From NCBI RefSeq assembly GCF_900116005.1, contig NZ_FOYI01000015.1:1-58282 (forward strand): 58,282 nucleotides of DNA, given 5' to 3'. The position numbers and the translations under genes were made by a program. Below the pieces are notes generated by a model, which was not told where the DNA came from, searched no databases, and was given only the letters and a program-made list of their open reading frames with translations. Positions 1 to 9,194 of this stretch are shown piece after piece; position 1 is the first letter of the stretch, and each line of letters begins with the position of its first letter. The DNA is from Poseidonocella sedimentorum. GTDB taxonomy: Bacteria > Pseudomonadota > Alphaproteobacteria > Rhodobacterales > Rhodobacteraceae.

Positions 1-267
1 CTCGAGGAAAGACGGGAAGTACGACCCGGTACGCAGACGCGGAATGCGCAGCTCGACGCTGCCCGCACGGGTCTGCCAGTCTCGGTCGCGGTATCCGTTC
101 CGTTGCGCCAGCCGATCGCTGCTTTTCTCGCCGTAATCGGCACCGGTCTTGGCGCCGACCTCAAGTTCCATCAGCCGCTCGGCTGCGAAGCCGATCATCT
201 CACGCAGCAGGTCGGAATCGGCACTCTTTTCGACAAGCGCACGCAGGTCCATCATAGGTTTGGTCAT
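1..267 (-). CDS. IS256-family (Mutator-type) transposase, N-terminal part
   Basis: Reading leftward from the ATG at 265-267 gives [19 protein letters not shown] and continues through [20 protein letters not shown] and [20 protein letters not shown], the usual N-terminus of IS256/Mutator DDE transposases. The frame is open to the window edge, so only the first 89 codons are seen and the DDE catalytic core lies outside. Intactness cannot be judged. No terminal inverted repeat could be identified with confidence between 268 and 480. The insertion fits the accessory character of the first 16 kb. Confidence 0.88.
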   Translation of the reverse strand, partial: MTKPMMDLRALVEKSADSDLLREMIGFAAERLMELEVGAKTGADYGEKSSDRLAQRNGYRDRDWQTRAGSVELRIPRLRTGSYFPSFLE

Positions 268-1313
268 CGGGTGTCGTCCTTGGTTGAGAGCGATGATCTG
301 GCACATCTCGGCCCGCCCGAGAACACCAAGACCCGACAGGATATCGATGGGACGAACAATATGTGGTGCGGCAGGCTCAACGGTCATGCTGCGGACATTG
401 CACACCATCGTGCAAAACCGCAATTGGCCCCGGGTAGGTCTAAAGCTGAGTGCATATTTTGGAGAACATCAAGGTCCACTTCGGCTGATCTACATCGCAG
501 CGCCGTGGGTCCTAATCGAAGGCGGCTTGGGGCCGGTTGCGTTCGGCGTTCCAGCCACTTTAGGGCACACCGAGGTATCCAACTGGCTCCATCTCTGATC
601 CGTGAACTCGGAGGAGCGCCGTCCCTCTGTCATATTTACGAAGACGATTCCTATTCGGTGGGCGGACCCGCCCCCGGTCAGCGTGTTCAGGTCTCGCTCT
701 ATTGCCAGAAGGAAATCCTTCGCCGAGCCTGGATCGTTTCCGATCGGGTCCGGGCGAGGGCTGCGCTTGAAAGCGTGCACCGTCCCCGCCGAAGCGGAAC
801 GATGAGCGTCACCTGAGTCTCATCGGCGAACCGTCGGCGCCATCTATCTCATAGGCGCTGGACCCAAACGGATCTTGTGACTGAGAATAAGAAAGGCCGC
901 GAATGATCCACGGCCTTCTTTTGGTCTCGCCGTATCAGAAGAGTCGATTGCTCTGGCTCCGGGCTGGCCCTATGTCAAAAGGCAGGAGCCAGCCTTCGAA
1001 ACGAACTTTGCGTCCCGGTTACGTCTCAAGCCTCAATGTGCGCGTTTTGCTTGGAAAATGTGCGCAAAACTCCCCAAAAAGCGCAAACTTTGCTTGGCGG
1101 CACATCTGACTACTTCTGAAGCGACCAGCAATTTATGGCCATCAGCCGCTCCTAAGTCATTGATATCTGGAGGCGTGGATTCGGAAAAATCTGCCGATTT
1201 GTCCTTTTGACAGGCAAATCGTGACCACGAAAAAAAATGGCCCATAATCTGAAAAAAGCCCGTTCCGCTTCCTACAGATTTATAGCTCCCGGTCCCGATC
1301 ACGGCAAACGAAA
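268..1313. other. Non-coding or degenerate stretch between the IS256 copy and the tniQ terminator
   Basis: No reading frame here has a convincing start, ribosome binding site or recognisable protein; the frames at 103-816 and 490-780 look like chance openings. A small hairpin with a T-run sits at 889-922. Around 1037-1100 the sequence becomes AT-richer and carries short repeated words (GCGCAAAAC and GCGCAAACT, and TTTGCTTGG twice). That would suit a transposon end with repeated transposase sites, but no matching inverted end was found. Confidence 0.5.
889..922 (+). terminator. Hairpin followed by T-run
   Basis: AAGAAAGGCCG pairs with CGGCCTTCTT around an 11-base loop, with one bulged A, and is followed by a short run of T on the plus strand. 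The transcript it would end is not evident. Confidence 0.45.
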
Positions 1314-1338
1314 AAAGGCCGCCCGATGGGCGGCCTTT
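1314..1338 (-). terminator. Terminator of the tnsA-tnsB-tnsC-tniQ operon
   Basis: A perfect 11-bp stem (AAAGGCCGCCC, loop GAT, GGGCGGCCTTT) runs into six T residues when read on the minus strand. It sits 55 bases past the tniQ stop codon, as expected for an intrinsic terminator of this operon. Confidence 0.85.
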
Positions 1339-1392
1339 GTGTGCAGAGTTGTTTCCTTTTGCCCGTCGGCAGCACTGCCGCGCGGGGATAAT

Positions 1393-3240
1393 TCACGCCG
1401 GTTCGATCGTCGGGATAGCTGCTGCGCAGTAGAGATCGAGACCGATTTCTGCCTCACCGAGAACTGGTCGCACGCCGCACTTTTTCAGCGTCGCTACGAC
1501 GTCTTTCTTCTCGACGTCGTTTGCGTTCGCGACACGTATCTCGGTCGTGTATTCGGATGCGAAGGCCGCAACGGTATCTTCTCTGAACCGAAAAAACCGA
1601 TGCTGTCGGTTCGGACCCTCGATCACGATGGGTTCAAGTCGCGGGTTTTCCTCCCGGTGCACCAACTCCCATCCGGTGGACTTCGGAAGTTTCAGCCGCG
1701 CAAAAGCTTGCGAGGCGGAGATGCCAGGTAGATGGAGGGCTTTTTGAGTTCGGATTTCGACTGGATCGACGAGGATTGCGGCATAGCCTTCGACCTCACC
1801 GATACGCGCAACATTCTGTAGGAAGCCGCCAAGCACGAGATGCACGATCTCCATGCAGGACAGTCTCGCCTTCTCGGCGGCCTTGGAAATCGGGACCATC
1901 CCCTCGACCGCCTTGTCAGTGGGCCGTGTGGATGCACGCAGGGCCAGAAGGAACCGCTCAATATCCCGGTTGTCGATCGCTTTTCGAGTCCGCCCAGCAA
2001 CTCGCTTCCGGCCATCCGCGATCGGATCAAGCATGCCTTCGTCAACGAGCTGTCCTGCCTGGGGCCGTGTGCAGTTCAGCGCCTTCGGCAGTGATATCAC
2101 GTTCGTGGAGCGCTGGATCGATGCTGCGACCCGGTCGCCCTCGTCCGCGTCAAAAACGTGATAGCCCGTGACCTTGCCGTCAATTGGAACCAGTCCTCGC
2201 GCTGCGAGAACGTTCCGAAGCGTCCGCGGATCAAGCTTCGCTTCGGACGCGAGAGACTCCACGCTGTGAAGGCGACGGCGAGGCAGTCTCTCTCCAAGGA
2301 TCGACGTGCCCGCCGCAACCTCGATCGTCGCGAAGATATGTTCGCGCATGATGCGACGGATGTCGCCCGGGTCCTTCGAGTTCTTGGGCGAAGCGAGCCA
2401 TCGATACGTCGCGCCCAGGACGTTGCCGCGCTCGGGTTTGATGCCCTGCTTCAGAAAGCGCGATTGCGTGGCTTGAAACGCATCCCGGATGCCGCCCTCC
2501 CCTTTCGAGGTCGCCGCGTAGCCGGCACGGCCTGCGGCATCCCAATCGTTGTCGGAGAGCTGGCCAGGTTGCGCCTCCGGTCCAAACTCCAGAAGAACGC
2601 CCAGCATCTCGGTCGCACGGACAGCCTGCTCGAGTGTCTGACTGTCGAGCCAGGTCGGGCCCATGGCTCCATCGAGGCGCGCAATGACGTATTCCTGCAA
2701 GGGCGATGGAGATCGCTGCAAAGCCCCGTCCACCAGTTCATCCAGGGCATCATTGCGCTCCGGGACCCGCAGCGCCAGCTGGTGGAACGCGTCATCCCAC
2801 GCCACCTTTTTCCTGCGAATGAGCGCAAGGCCATGCACGGGACAAGTCCGCACCGGGCGGAGCGTCCAGATCAAGCGCCCACGGCGGGCAAGCGCTGGGT
2901 CAGCCCCTCCTGCATCGTCCTCTCGCAGGCACGCCGGGCAGAAAACCGTGTATGGGTTGGCAAAGAATTCCGCGCTCAGCACGTTTCCCCGGAGGTCAAA
3001 CCAGCGCTTCCCAAGGCTGCGCGCCGAGTTGCGGTGAAGATCGGCCACATCGACGCCCGCCATGGAGGCCAGACGCTCCAAGGCCTGATCTTTGCATGCC
3101 AACAGGTCGCTGGCCTTCACCTCTATGTCACGAAGAAATGGGAGAACAGACGACCCGATATGCAGGCTCGCGAGACGGGCTGCGTAGGAGATCGCCGTCT
3201 CCTCCGGGTCGAATTCAAGAAAAGGAAACAGAACCGGCAT
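1393..3240 (-). CDS. tniQ: TniQ-family target-selection protein of a Tn7-like transposon
   Basis: The product (615 aa from the chosen start) opens with LFPFLEFDPEETAISYAARL, the usual start of TniQ/TnsD proteins. It continues with a zinc-binding segment in which CPACL is followed about 40 residues later by TCPVHG, with a conserved tryptophan between. TniQ/TnsD proteins link the TnsC ATPase to a target site, either by binding DNA themselves or through a partner. The long C-terminal half could carry sequence-specific DNA binding, as in TnsD, though this is inference. The ATG at 3238-3240 is chosen because GAAGGG lies eight bases upstream; the frame extends to a TTG at 3288 without a good ribosome site. 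It is last in the operon. Confidence 0.88.
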   Translation of the reverse strand: MPVLFPFLEFDPEETAISYAARLASLHIGSSVLPFLRDIEVKASDLLACKDQALERLASMAGVDVADLHRNSARSLGKRWFDLRGNVLSAEFFANPYTVFCPACLREDDAGGADPALARRGRLIWTLRPVRTCPVHGLALIRRKKVAWDDAFHQLALRVPERNDALDELVDGALQRSPSPLQEYVIARLDGAMGPTWLDSQTLEQAVRATEMLGVLLEFGPEAQPGQLSDNDWDAAGRAGYAATSKGEGGIRDAFQATQSRFLKQGIKPERGNVLGATYRWLASPKNSKDPGDIRRIMREHIFATIEVAAGTSILGERLPRRRLHSVESLASEAKLDPRTLRNVLAARGLVPIDGKVTGYHVFDADEGDRVAASIQRSTNVISLPKALNCTRPQAGQLVDEGMLDPIADGRKRVAGRTRKAIDNRDIERFLLALRASTRPTDKAVEGMVPISKAAEKARLSCMEIVHLVLGGFLQNVARIGEVEGYAAILVDPVEIRTQKALHLPGISASQAFARLKLPKSTGWELVHREENPRLEPIVIEGPNRQHRFFRFREDTVAAFASEYTTEIRVANANDVEKKDVVATLKKCGVRPVLGEAEIGLDLYCAAAIPTIEPA

Positions 3241-3295
3241 GTTTGGGCCCTTCGTGGTTGAGTGATGTTTTGAGGTGAGAAGGCTCAAGGCGTGC

Positions 3296-4234
3296 CTATG
3301 CGATCAGCTTGATCGACGACCATCGAGGAGACAGAAAGACGTTGTCGCTGACGGAACATGCTTCCTGAGCGAAGAACGCGTCCGCGAAATGCTGGGCAGC
3401 CAGCGTGGTATCTCCCCGCAGCAGTGCGATTTCGATGGCGCTGATCATCTGCTCGATACAAAGGCCAAAACGCTTTCGACCTGCATGTATGATGCGTTCA
3501 AGAAGGTCGCCGGCTTTGGGCGGTTCGAGACCAACGCGTTCGCAGAAACTGACCATGAGTTTCCAGATCAGATTTGAGTCCGTGGAGGCCGTCACCGGGG
3601 GCAGCTCGAACTTCGAATAGCGGCGCTGGACCTGGTGATCGAACGAGATGCTATCCCAGAGGCTCTCGATGCCCGAGAGGATCACGATCACGGCCCCGTC
3701 CCCCTGCATCAGGGACTTGAAAGTCTTGAGGATGTGGGGGGCCTCGGACTTCGAGCCATGCGGGAAGAGATCGTGGGCTTCATCGATCCAGAAAACGACC
3801 GTGCCCAGCATCTTAAACCGCTCACGCAGCAGCTCCCACATCTCCCATACAGTGCGCTTCTTCTCGCCGCCGGTGTAGCCGGTTGCCTTGAGGGCTTCCT
3901 GCGCCACGCTTTTCAGCGTGGCGGGATTGGGAACCGTAATGCTGACCACCGGCCTGCTCGTCTCCGAGGGCTTCAGCCCCGGATGCATAGCAAGGCCGCG
4001 CTGCACGAGCGATGTCTTTCCCCCACCTGCACCGTCGACGACAATGATACCGCGCGCCTCGCCCGTGGACGTAAACCTCACAGGTTCTGCGATTGCCGTC
4101 TGCTCGTTGGTCGCGATCAAACGGTCGAGTGCCGTTGCGAAATAGCCATCACGTTTCGTGGCAATGTAGCTTCCGCGAATACCCGCAACGGCGGCGCGGA
4201 TCTCCTGTTTGGAGCGTTGTGTGTCGGTGGTCAT
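3296..4234 (-). CDS. tnsC: TnsC/TniB AAA+ ATPase of a Tn7-like transposon
   Basis: The 312-aa protein has a Walker A motif (GAGGGKTS, residues about 68-75) and a Walker B motif in VVFWIDEAHD (about 145-154), with the overall layout of TniB/TnsC regulators. TnsC assembles on target DNA in an ATP-dependent way and passes target information from TniQ to the TnsA-TnsB transposase. The ATG overlaps the tnsB stop by one base (TAATG), implying translational coupling. A short gap separates its stop from tniQ. At 312 aa it is close in length to TniB-like proteins. Confidence 0.9.
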   Translation of the reverse strand: MTTDTQRSKQEIRAAVAGIRGSYIATKRDGYFATALDRLIATNEQTAIAEPVRFTSTGEARGIIVVDGAGGGKTSLVQRGLAMHPGLKPSETSRPVVSITVPNPATLKSVAQEALKATGYTGGEKKRTVWEMWELLRERFKMLGTVVFWIDEAHDLFPHGSKSEAPHILKTFKSLMQGDGAVIVILSGIESLWDSISFDHQVQRRYSKFELPPVTASTDSNLIWKLMVSFCERVGLEPPKAGDLLERIIHAGRKRFGLCIEQMISAIEIALLRGDTTLAAQHFADAFFAQEACSVSDNVFLSPRWSSIKLIA

Positions 4235-6456
4235 TATTTGTCCTCGATCTGGATATCTGGGTCGTCCAAATCGTCATCCGAGAGGGGATAACGGTCGGCA
4301 CCGCCCGAAAATTCGTCCGATTGGGCGGGGACGGAAACGTTGGCGGAAGATTGGTGAACTTTTTTCTGCACACCCCCGTAAACAACTGAGTCCGTTGTCG
4401 GCAGGTCATACCCGTAGCTGCGGTCGGCCTCCTGTTTCGGTGTGGCTTCGCGATCGGCCTCGATCTCAAACCCGATGAAGAGGTTCTCCTCCTCTCGAAG
4501 CAGCCTCTCTTCGCTCCAGTCCTCAACGAGAAGACCCACCCGCCGCATCGCATTGGCGTTGATGGCCTCGATCTCGGTGATCGCTTGCAAGACAATGCTT
4601 TCTTGGAGAACCGCCTCATGTTTGAAACGGGCTTGCAGCGCTCGTCGCGCCAAGAGGTATGATTGGGCGCGGACCCCATCAAAGCTCCTCATGACGGATG
4701 GGACTTCGAACCACTCTCCATCGACCTCGACAGCGATAGAACCAAGATCTTCGCCATACCACCGCAACCTGACCTCATGCTTCCGGCGCCTTAGCATCAA
4801 TCTGGCGAGCGCTTCGGAATGATAGCGGAGCCCGAGAACGGTAATTCCACCTTCGCCGACGACGCGAGTCATTCGGGTGCCGAATGCCATGCGCCGCCGC
4901 CGCAGGTCGGCAGCAGGGGCGACACCATACTTCTCGGTCAAACGGTCCCAGCAATTGCCCGGCGTCTCCCCGTCCAGGCCCTCGTGCGGACTACGGTGGT
5001 AAATATCTACAACCCAGCGTGTCAGCGCTGCACAGAGGTCGTCAGCGGTCAGGGCAGCCCTTCCCTTCGAGTCATAGTCGCCCCGCTCGATCATGTTGCT
5101 GAAGGTGCGCCCCGTCAGGCGCGGCATCAGCTGGATTGACGCCGTCTTGAAGACTCTCTCGACCCGTCCACGCATTTCCGGCAGGCCGCCGGGCGCATGT
5201 GCCAGACTGATGCCAAGGTCTTCGGCCGCCACCCTGACGTCGTAGGACACGTATTCGGAGCCGCAATCAGTGAAGATGTAAGGCGTGTGTCCGCGCATGT
5301 GCCACGACGAGAGCGAGCCAACAGCATCCGACCAAATGCCCTTATCCTGCATCATCATGTCGAGCGTTTGGATTGTCGCTTGCCCGGAGGGCGTGCGCGA
5401 CATGCGCATCGCAAGGATGCAGCGGGTCGTCGCGCACATGGCGACGGTGAGCCACCAGCGCTTCTTCTTTCCCGTCAGACCAAGATCTCGTTTTTCCTCG
5501 TCAGTCAGGAAATGGAGAATACCGGAGTCGGCCAGCAGCGATATCAGATCGACTTTCCAGGTATCCATTTCAACACGTTGGAGAGGCCGAGTGAGATTAA
5601 GACCAATACCGGTCGGAGCATGCTTGCGCCGCGCGGCTTCGGGACCTTTTCGTGCGACGTCGCATTGATAGGGGTCGAGCGCCAAAATGGCTTGACGCAC
5701 CGTTTCTTTGGAAGGGCGCACGAGTTCCGCAACACCGTTGGCACGACGGCTGGCATTCTCCTTTTCGAAGGCACATTTGACGTCCTTGTAAATTTCAGCC
5801 TGCGTTTTCTCTTGCGTCGTCATGTAGCCACGAACGCAATCTGCCAGGATCATCTGGGTGCGTGGGCACAGCCGCCGACTGGTATTGCCTTGCTTGCCAA
5901 TCCCGTCGAAGAGGCCCGAAATCCCGAACCTCTCGTAGGCAGTCACCCATCGGCGCAGAGTGCGCGCACTGAAATTGGGGACAGCGACGATGCGTTTCTG
6001 TCTTTCGCCCTCGTCGTAATGGCTATCGCCCTTGAGCAACTTGGCCGCTCGACCTGTGATAGTATCGAGCATGTCCCCGACGACCTCGTCCGTGCGGTTG
6101 ACATGCCCTTCTTCTTCCAACTGGAGGAAAGCCAGCACGGCGCCCTCCTTGGCTCTCGCCCGGAGATGCTGCTGCGCAGGTAACATGGAAAGGAGTTCAC
6201 TGGGTGCCTTGAGGCGCGCCCTGGCGTGTTCAGGAAGGAGGGCTTCCCGTTCATGCCGCACGCGACCAAGTTGGACCAACCGGGCAATTTCGGCACGGCT
6301 GAAGCTTTCCGCGACGCCTTCTCCGTCGAGACGCACAAATACGTAGCCTGCTTCCGACGCGTCCACGGGACGATAGGCGATGTCGCCAATCGTTACTTTG
6401 TCGTGGGTCTCGAATGCGAAACGCGGGGTTTGCGGGCTTGGCGCAAAGTCCAGCAT
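4234..6456 (-). CDS. tnsB: TnsB/TniA DDE transposase (Mu-type integrase core)
   Basis: The 740-aa protein has N-terminal DNA-binding regions, including a helix-turn-helix near 155-190 (NFSARTLRRWV), then a retroviral-integrase-like core. The likely catalytic triad is D298 (VEMDTWKVDL), D397 (YIFTDCGSEY) and E433 (MRGRVERVFK). A Mu-type C-terminal beta domain follows, then an acidic tail ending DDDLDDPDIQIEDK, which in this family is a plausible TnsC-contacting region. TnsB recognises the transposon ends and makes and joins the 3' ends. It overlaps tnsA upstream (TGATG) and tnsC downstream (TAATG), each by one base. All three catalytic residues are present, so the enzyme looks intact. Confidence 0.92.
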   Translation of the reverse strand: MLDFAPSPQTPRFAFETHDKVTIGDIAYRPVDASEAGYVFVRLDGEGVAESFSRAEIARLVQLGRVRHEREALLPEHARARLKAPSELLSMLPAQQHLRARAKEGAVLAFLQLEEEGHVNRTDEVVGDMLDTITGRAAKLLKGDSHYDEGERQKRIVAVPNFSARTLRRWVTAYERFGISGLFDGIGKQGNTSRRLCPRTQMILADCVRGYMTTQEKTQAEIYKDVKCAFEKENASRRANGVAELVRPSKETVRQAILALDPYQCDVARKGPEAARRKHAPTGIGLNLTRPLQRVEMDTWKVDLISLLADSGILHFLTDEEKRDLGLTGKKKRWWLTVAMCATTRCILAMRMSRTPSGQATIQTLDMMMQDKGIWSDAVGSLSSWHMRGHTPYIFTDCGSEYVSYDVRVAAEDLGISLAHAPGGLPEMRGRVERVFKTASIQLMPRLTGRTFSNMIERGDYDSKGRAALTADDLCAALTRWVVDIYHRSPHEGLDGETPGNCWDRLTEKYGVAPAADLRRRRMAFGTRMTRVVGEGGITVLGLRYHSEALARLMLRRRKHEVRLRWYGEDLGSIAVEVDGEWFEVPSVMRSFDGVRAQSYLLARRALQARFKHEAVLQESIVLQAITEIEAINANAMRRVGLLVEDWSEERLLREEENLFIGFEIEADREATPKQEADRSYGYDLPTTDSVVYGGVQKKVHQSSANVSVPAQSDEFSGGADRYPLSDDDLDDPDIQIEDK

Positions 6457-7127
6457 CAGCCACCCCTCCGACGAACGAGGACCTCGGGCTCGATGCGTTC
6501 ATGGGCAACGGGTTCGAGTTGATGGCTCCTGATCATCCGAACGACGGCCAGGAAGCCACGGCCGGAGAATCCTGCTGCTGTGACAATGTCTTGAATCTTC
6601 GCAGCGCCGTTCATCCCGGCAACCACCTTTTGAACCGCTGCATCGGGCTCCGGGTCGGACAGGCGAACGCTATGGATCAGCTCGGCGTTGTGCACCTCGA
6701 TTGGGTCAAGATGCTTTTCCGTTATCAGCGATACTTGATCAGCGACGTCTGGGGTGACCTGGCAGGCAAGACACTGCATCTCCGCGAGGAAATCAGGTTT
6801 CGCCGCTTGCCGGCTGTTCTTGACGATCAGGACAATCCGCCTTCCGTCGCGCAGTGAAATCCTGAAGTCGAAAAAGTGCCGCCTGGCTTTGCCGGTCTGA
6901 TCGATCCATTGGAAAAGCACTTGGCTCTCCAGGTCCACGACCTCCTGGCGCGCCAGCATCACGAGCGCTGTTTGCCGCTCGGTGTGGCTCTCGAATTCGA
7001 TTACCTGGCCTTCATCCTCGCCAACGATGATGCTGCCCGTGAAGTGCTTCTGCACCCCCATCTTGATCCTGCGCGCCGCACTGGACGGTTTCGGGAGAAT
7101 GAAGTTGCCGTCTGGTGTCAAATACAT
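6456..7127 (-). CDS. tnsA: TnsA-like endonuclease of a Tn7-like transposon
   Basis: The 223-aa protein resembles TnsA, the restriction-fold nuclease that cuts the 5' ends of Tn7 so that the element is excised rather than copied. From the ATG at 7127, likely active-site residues are E50 in FESHTER, D87 in HFFDFRI and K103 in IVKNS. Canonical TnsA has Q-x-K at the last motif; here the Q position is an isoleucine. The C-terminal part (about 150-223) is helical and could contact TnsC or DNA. The start is chosen because GAGGAAAG lies about nine bases upstream; the frame runs further to 7454 but that part overlaps the neighbouring gene. The stop overlaps the tnsB start. Confidence 0.85.
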   Translation of the reverse strand: MYLTPDGNFILPKPSSAARRIKMGVQKHFTGSIIVGEDEGQVIEFESHTERQTALVMLARQEVVDLESQVLFQWIDQTGKARRHFFDFRISLRDGRRIVLIVKNSRQAAKPDFLAEMQCLACQVTPDVADQVSLITEKHLDPIEVHNAELIHSVRLSDPEPDAAVQKVVAGMNGAAKIQDIVTAAGFSGRGFLAVVRMIRSHQLEPVAHERIEPEVLVRRRGG

Positions 7128-7318
7128 GTCGAGCTTTCCTCTTCGAGCTGTGTTGTCGTTCGAGGCGGGAAATTTGAATCTTTCGTCCGACGCAGAAGCG
7201 ATTTCCTGAAAAATCGCACAACCACTTGTTCGGAATTGATTATTTCTATCGATCTCGAGGCGCAGTGCTCGGCGGCGGCCAAGCGCTACGCCGCCCGTTG
7301 GCGAGATCGCTGGCGGTT

Positions 7319-7762
7319 CTATGTTGCGAGAAGGCGCAAGAGAGCACGTTCTGCGGCGACCCTGTCGAGCGTCTGCGCGCGAGCCACGAGGAAGCTCTCG
7401 AAAACCTTCTGAACAGCGAGGAGCTCTTCTCCGCGCGGGCTGTAGACCTCGCAATCGCGGACTTCACCGTGCTGGCCGGCGGCATCATAGTGGGTCTCGA
7501 AGAAGCGCCGTTCGGTTCCCTGGATCTCGGCGCGCAGGTCAGCTTCCAAAATGCCCCGGACGGCTTCAAGCGAAGCTTCGTCACAGGGATCGAAGGGGTT
7601 GCGGTCAGCCAGCCGGCGAAGTGTTCTTTCCACGAAACCGTAGTCCCGGCTGGTCCCACCGAGCCAGACAGAATGAGCTGCCTGCTGGAATTCCCTTCCC
7701 AAGCGGATGGCCAGGGTGGCCAGATCGTCGAGCGTGTCACCACGCATGCCCGTTGTGTTCAT
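7319..7762 (-). CDS. Hypothetical protein upstream of tnsA
   Basis: I do not recognise this 147-aa protein. It is charged and probably mostly helical, without transmembrane segments or metal-binding clusters. The ATG at 7760-7762 is preferred over the upstream ATG at 7789 because GAGG lies six bases before it. It lies on the same strand as the transposition genes, about 190 bases upstream of tnsA, and 77 bases after the end of another unknown gene, so the three may share a transcript. A role in the element (regulator or accessory factor) or as cargo is possible, but nothing in the sequence decides it. Confidence 0.6.
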   Translation of the reverse strand: MNTTGMRGDTLDDLATLAIRLGREFQQAAHSVWLGGTSRDYGFVERTLRRLADRNPFDPCDEASLEAVRGILEADLRAEIQGTERRFFETHYDAAGQHGEVRDCEVYSPRGEELLAVQKVFESFLVARAQTLDRVAAERALLRLLAT

Positions 7763-7839
7763 CGGAAACCTCTTCGGTTGCACTGCCACAATGGCGGTGC
7801 GTCAAGGCTCGATCCCCGAGACGGGAACCGAGCGTTCCT

Positions 7840-8244
7840 TCAGGCTGCGGTGAAGTGATCCACAGCAGCCGTTCTGGCGAGGCCTTGGTCCGTGGCGTCG
7901 ATCGCGTCGAGGATGTCCGCGAGCATGTCGGTCAGAAGACAGATCGTTTCGACCTCGCGGCACCCGGGATGGATCTCCGAGAAAAGCGCGCTTTCGAGGC
8001 ATTCCGGATCACCGACATCATCGAGGGAAAGCAGCCGATGGAGCGATGCCAGGTCACGGCGGATACGCGGCGTGATTTTGCCAGCGTCCTGAAGCTGGAG
8101 GGCGCAGGAAACAACCTTCGCTTCTGCCGATGCTCCTCCCAGCATTGCAGCGGCTTCGGCCAGCTCGTGGCCGTGGTCGAAAAACAGACAGGCAACAAGG
8201 CCAAGGCACTCGTCGCGGGATTCAGTGGGCACAAAGTCGAACAT
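7840..8244 (-). CDS. Hypothetical protein, 134 aa
   Basis: An acidic, soluble, probably helical protein of no family I recognise. It is rich in leucine, alanine and aspartate (SALFSEIHPG, LLTDMLADILDAIDATDQG). The ATG at 8242-8244 has only a weak purine stretch upstream, so the start is uncertain. It is co-directional with the unknown gene at 7319-7762 and with tnsA. Its position between kptA and the transposition module makes it either cargo or an accessory gene of the mobile element. Confidence 0.5.
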   Translation of the reverse strand: MFDFVPTESRDECLGLVACLFFDHGHELAEAAAMLGGASAEAKVVSCALQLQDAGKITPRIRRDLASLHRLLSLDDVGDPECLESALFSEIHPGCREVETICLLTDMLADILDAIDATDQGLARTAAVDHFTAA

Positions 8245-8491
8245 CGACGCGGCTCTTTTTGATTACGCTGCTCCGATGCGGCAGCTTCAAGGACGCCCAT
8301 TTCCACCTTTCTCGGGGCTTGTTTTGGTTGCTTCGAAAATAAGATTGGCCGGTTCATCAAATGACGAAGCGGATTTTTGATTTTTTTCGGCAGCCTTCGC
8401 AATGCCAGTGCAAGATCCAGGCAAGTATTCAGCGCCATGCAAATGTTGAACGCATGCGATCCTGGAGAGGAAGTGCGGCGGGAACGCCCCA

Positions 8492-9037
8492 TTACTCCCC
8501 ACTGTTCCAAAAACTGAGAAAACCTACGGGCACGATGTCAGTGAGCCAGACACCATCGTCGGCCACAAAGAATAGATGCCCCATTTCATGCATGCGCAAC
8601 GTCGCGACCTGCAAAACGACAGGCTTCCCATGTCGTCGCCCCACGGCTTCTGCGACCGAAGGCGTCACACTGAGGTGGACTTGCCTCCGTCCCATTGGTC
8701 TGAGGCCCTCAGAGAATATGCTGTCGTGGTTCTGGCGAGCAGTTCCGTGATAGAGGTGTTCCGGTGGCGTGTGAGGCCCGAGGCCCAGGTCAACGTCGAT
8801 CGAGTGCCCTTGAACTGCCCTGATGAACTCGCCGTCAGCAGAGATCGCGAACCGGCTTTTGTCGTTGTTCTCGACGAGGTGTTGCAACTCATCGCGAGAC
8901 ATGGGTCGTCCCGTCTTCTTCATGGCGCGTAGCAACAGTTCGATCTGTGCCCAACCGGCTCGATTGAGCTTCAGCCCGAGCTCTTCAGGTTTGTGCCTCA
9001 GAATGAAGCTCAGGAACTTGCTTTGGCGTGACATCAT
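8492..9037 (-). CDS. kptA: RNA 2'-phosphotransferase (Tpt1/KptA family)
   Basis: The 181-aa protein starts MSRQSKFLSFILRHKPEELG and continues with LYHGTARQNHDSIFSEGLRP and VHLSVTPSVAEAVGRRHGKP, all family signatures. Tpt1/KptA transfers an internal RNA 2'-phosphate to NAD+, giving 2'-OH RNA and ADP-ribose 1'',2''-cyclic phosphate. In fungi this finishes tRNA splicing; bacteria lack that pathway and the bacterial role is unclear. RNA repair or ADP-ribose capping have been considered. The R-H-...-R residues expected for catalysis are present in LRHKP and the later HGT segment. A strong ribosome site (AGGAGGAGCG) precedes tandem ATGs at 9032-9037. Here it sits among probable defence cargo. Confidence 0.88.
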   Translation of the reverse strand: MMSRQSKFLSFILRHKPEELGLKLNRAGWAQIELLLRAMKKTGRPMSRDELQHLVENNDKSRFAISADGEFIRAVQGHSIDVDLGLGPHTPPEHLYHGTARQNHDSIFSEGLRPMGRRQVHLSVTPSVAEAVGRRHGKPVVLQVATLRMHEMGHLFFVADDGVWLTDIVPVGFLSFWNSGE

Positions 9038-9194
9038 CGCTCCTCCTATGTAAAGGAGAGAATCTTGGCCGGTTCTTCGCAAGCGGAAGGACTTTCTGAC
9101 GAATGCTTGCCGTTCAGCACCGTTTTCAGTGCTGCAATGGACATTCACTGGCGCGGGCAAAGTCCTTGCCTTTGTGCCCCCAAGGCACAAAGAT

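Noticed and set aside
7128-7454. N-terminal extension of TnsA to a start at 7454.
   Set aside because: It overlaps the neighbouring gene, is arginine-rich out-of-frame sequence, and the ATG at 7127 has a good ribosome site.
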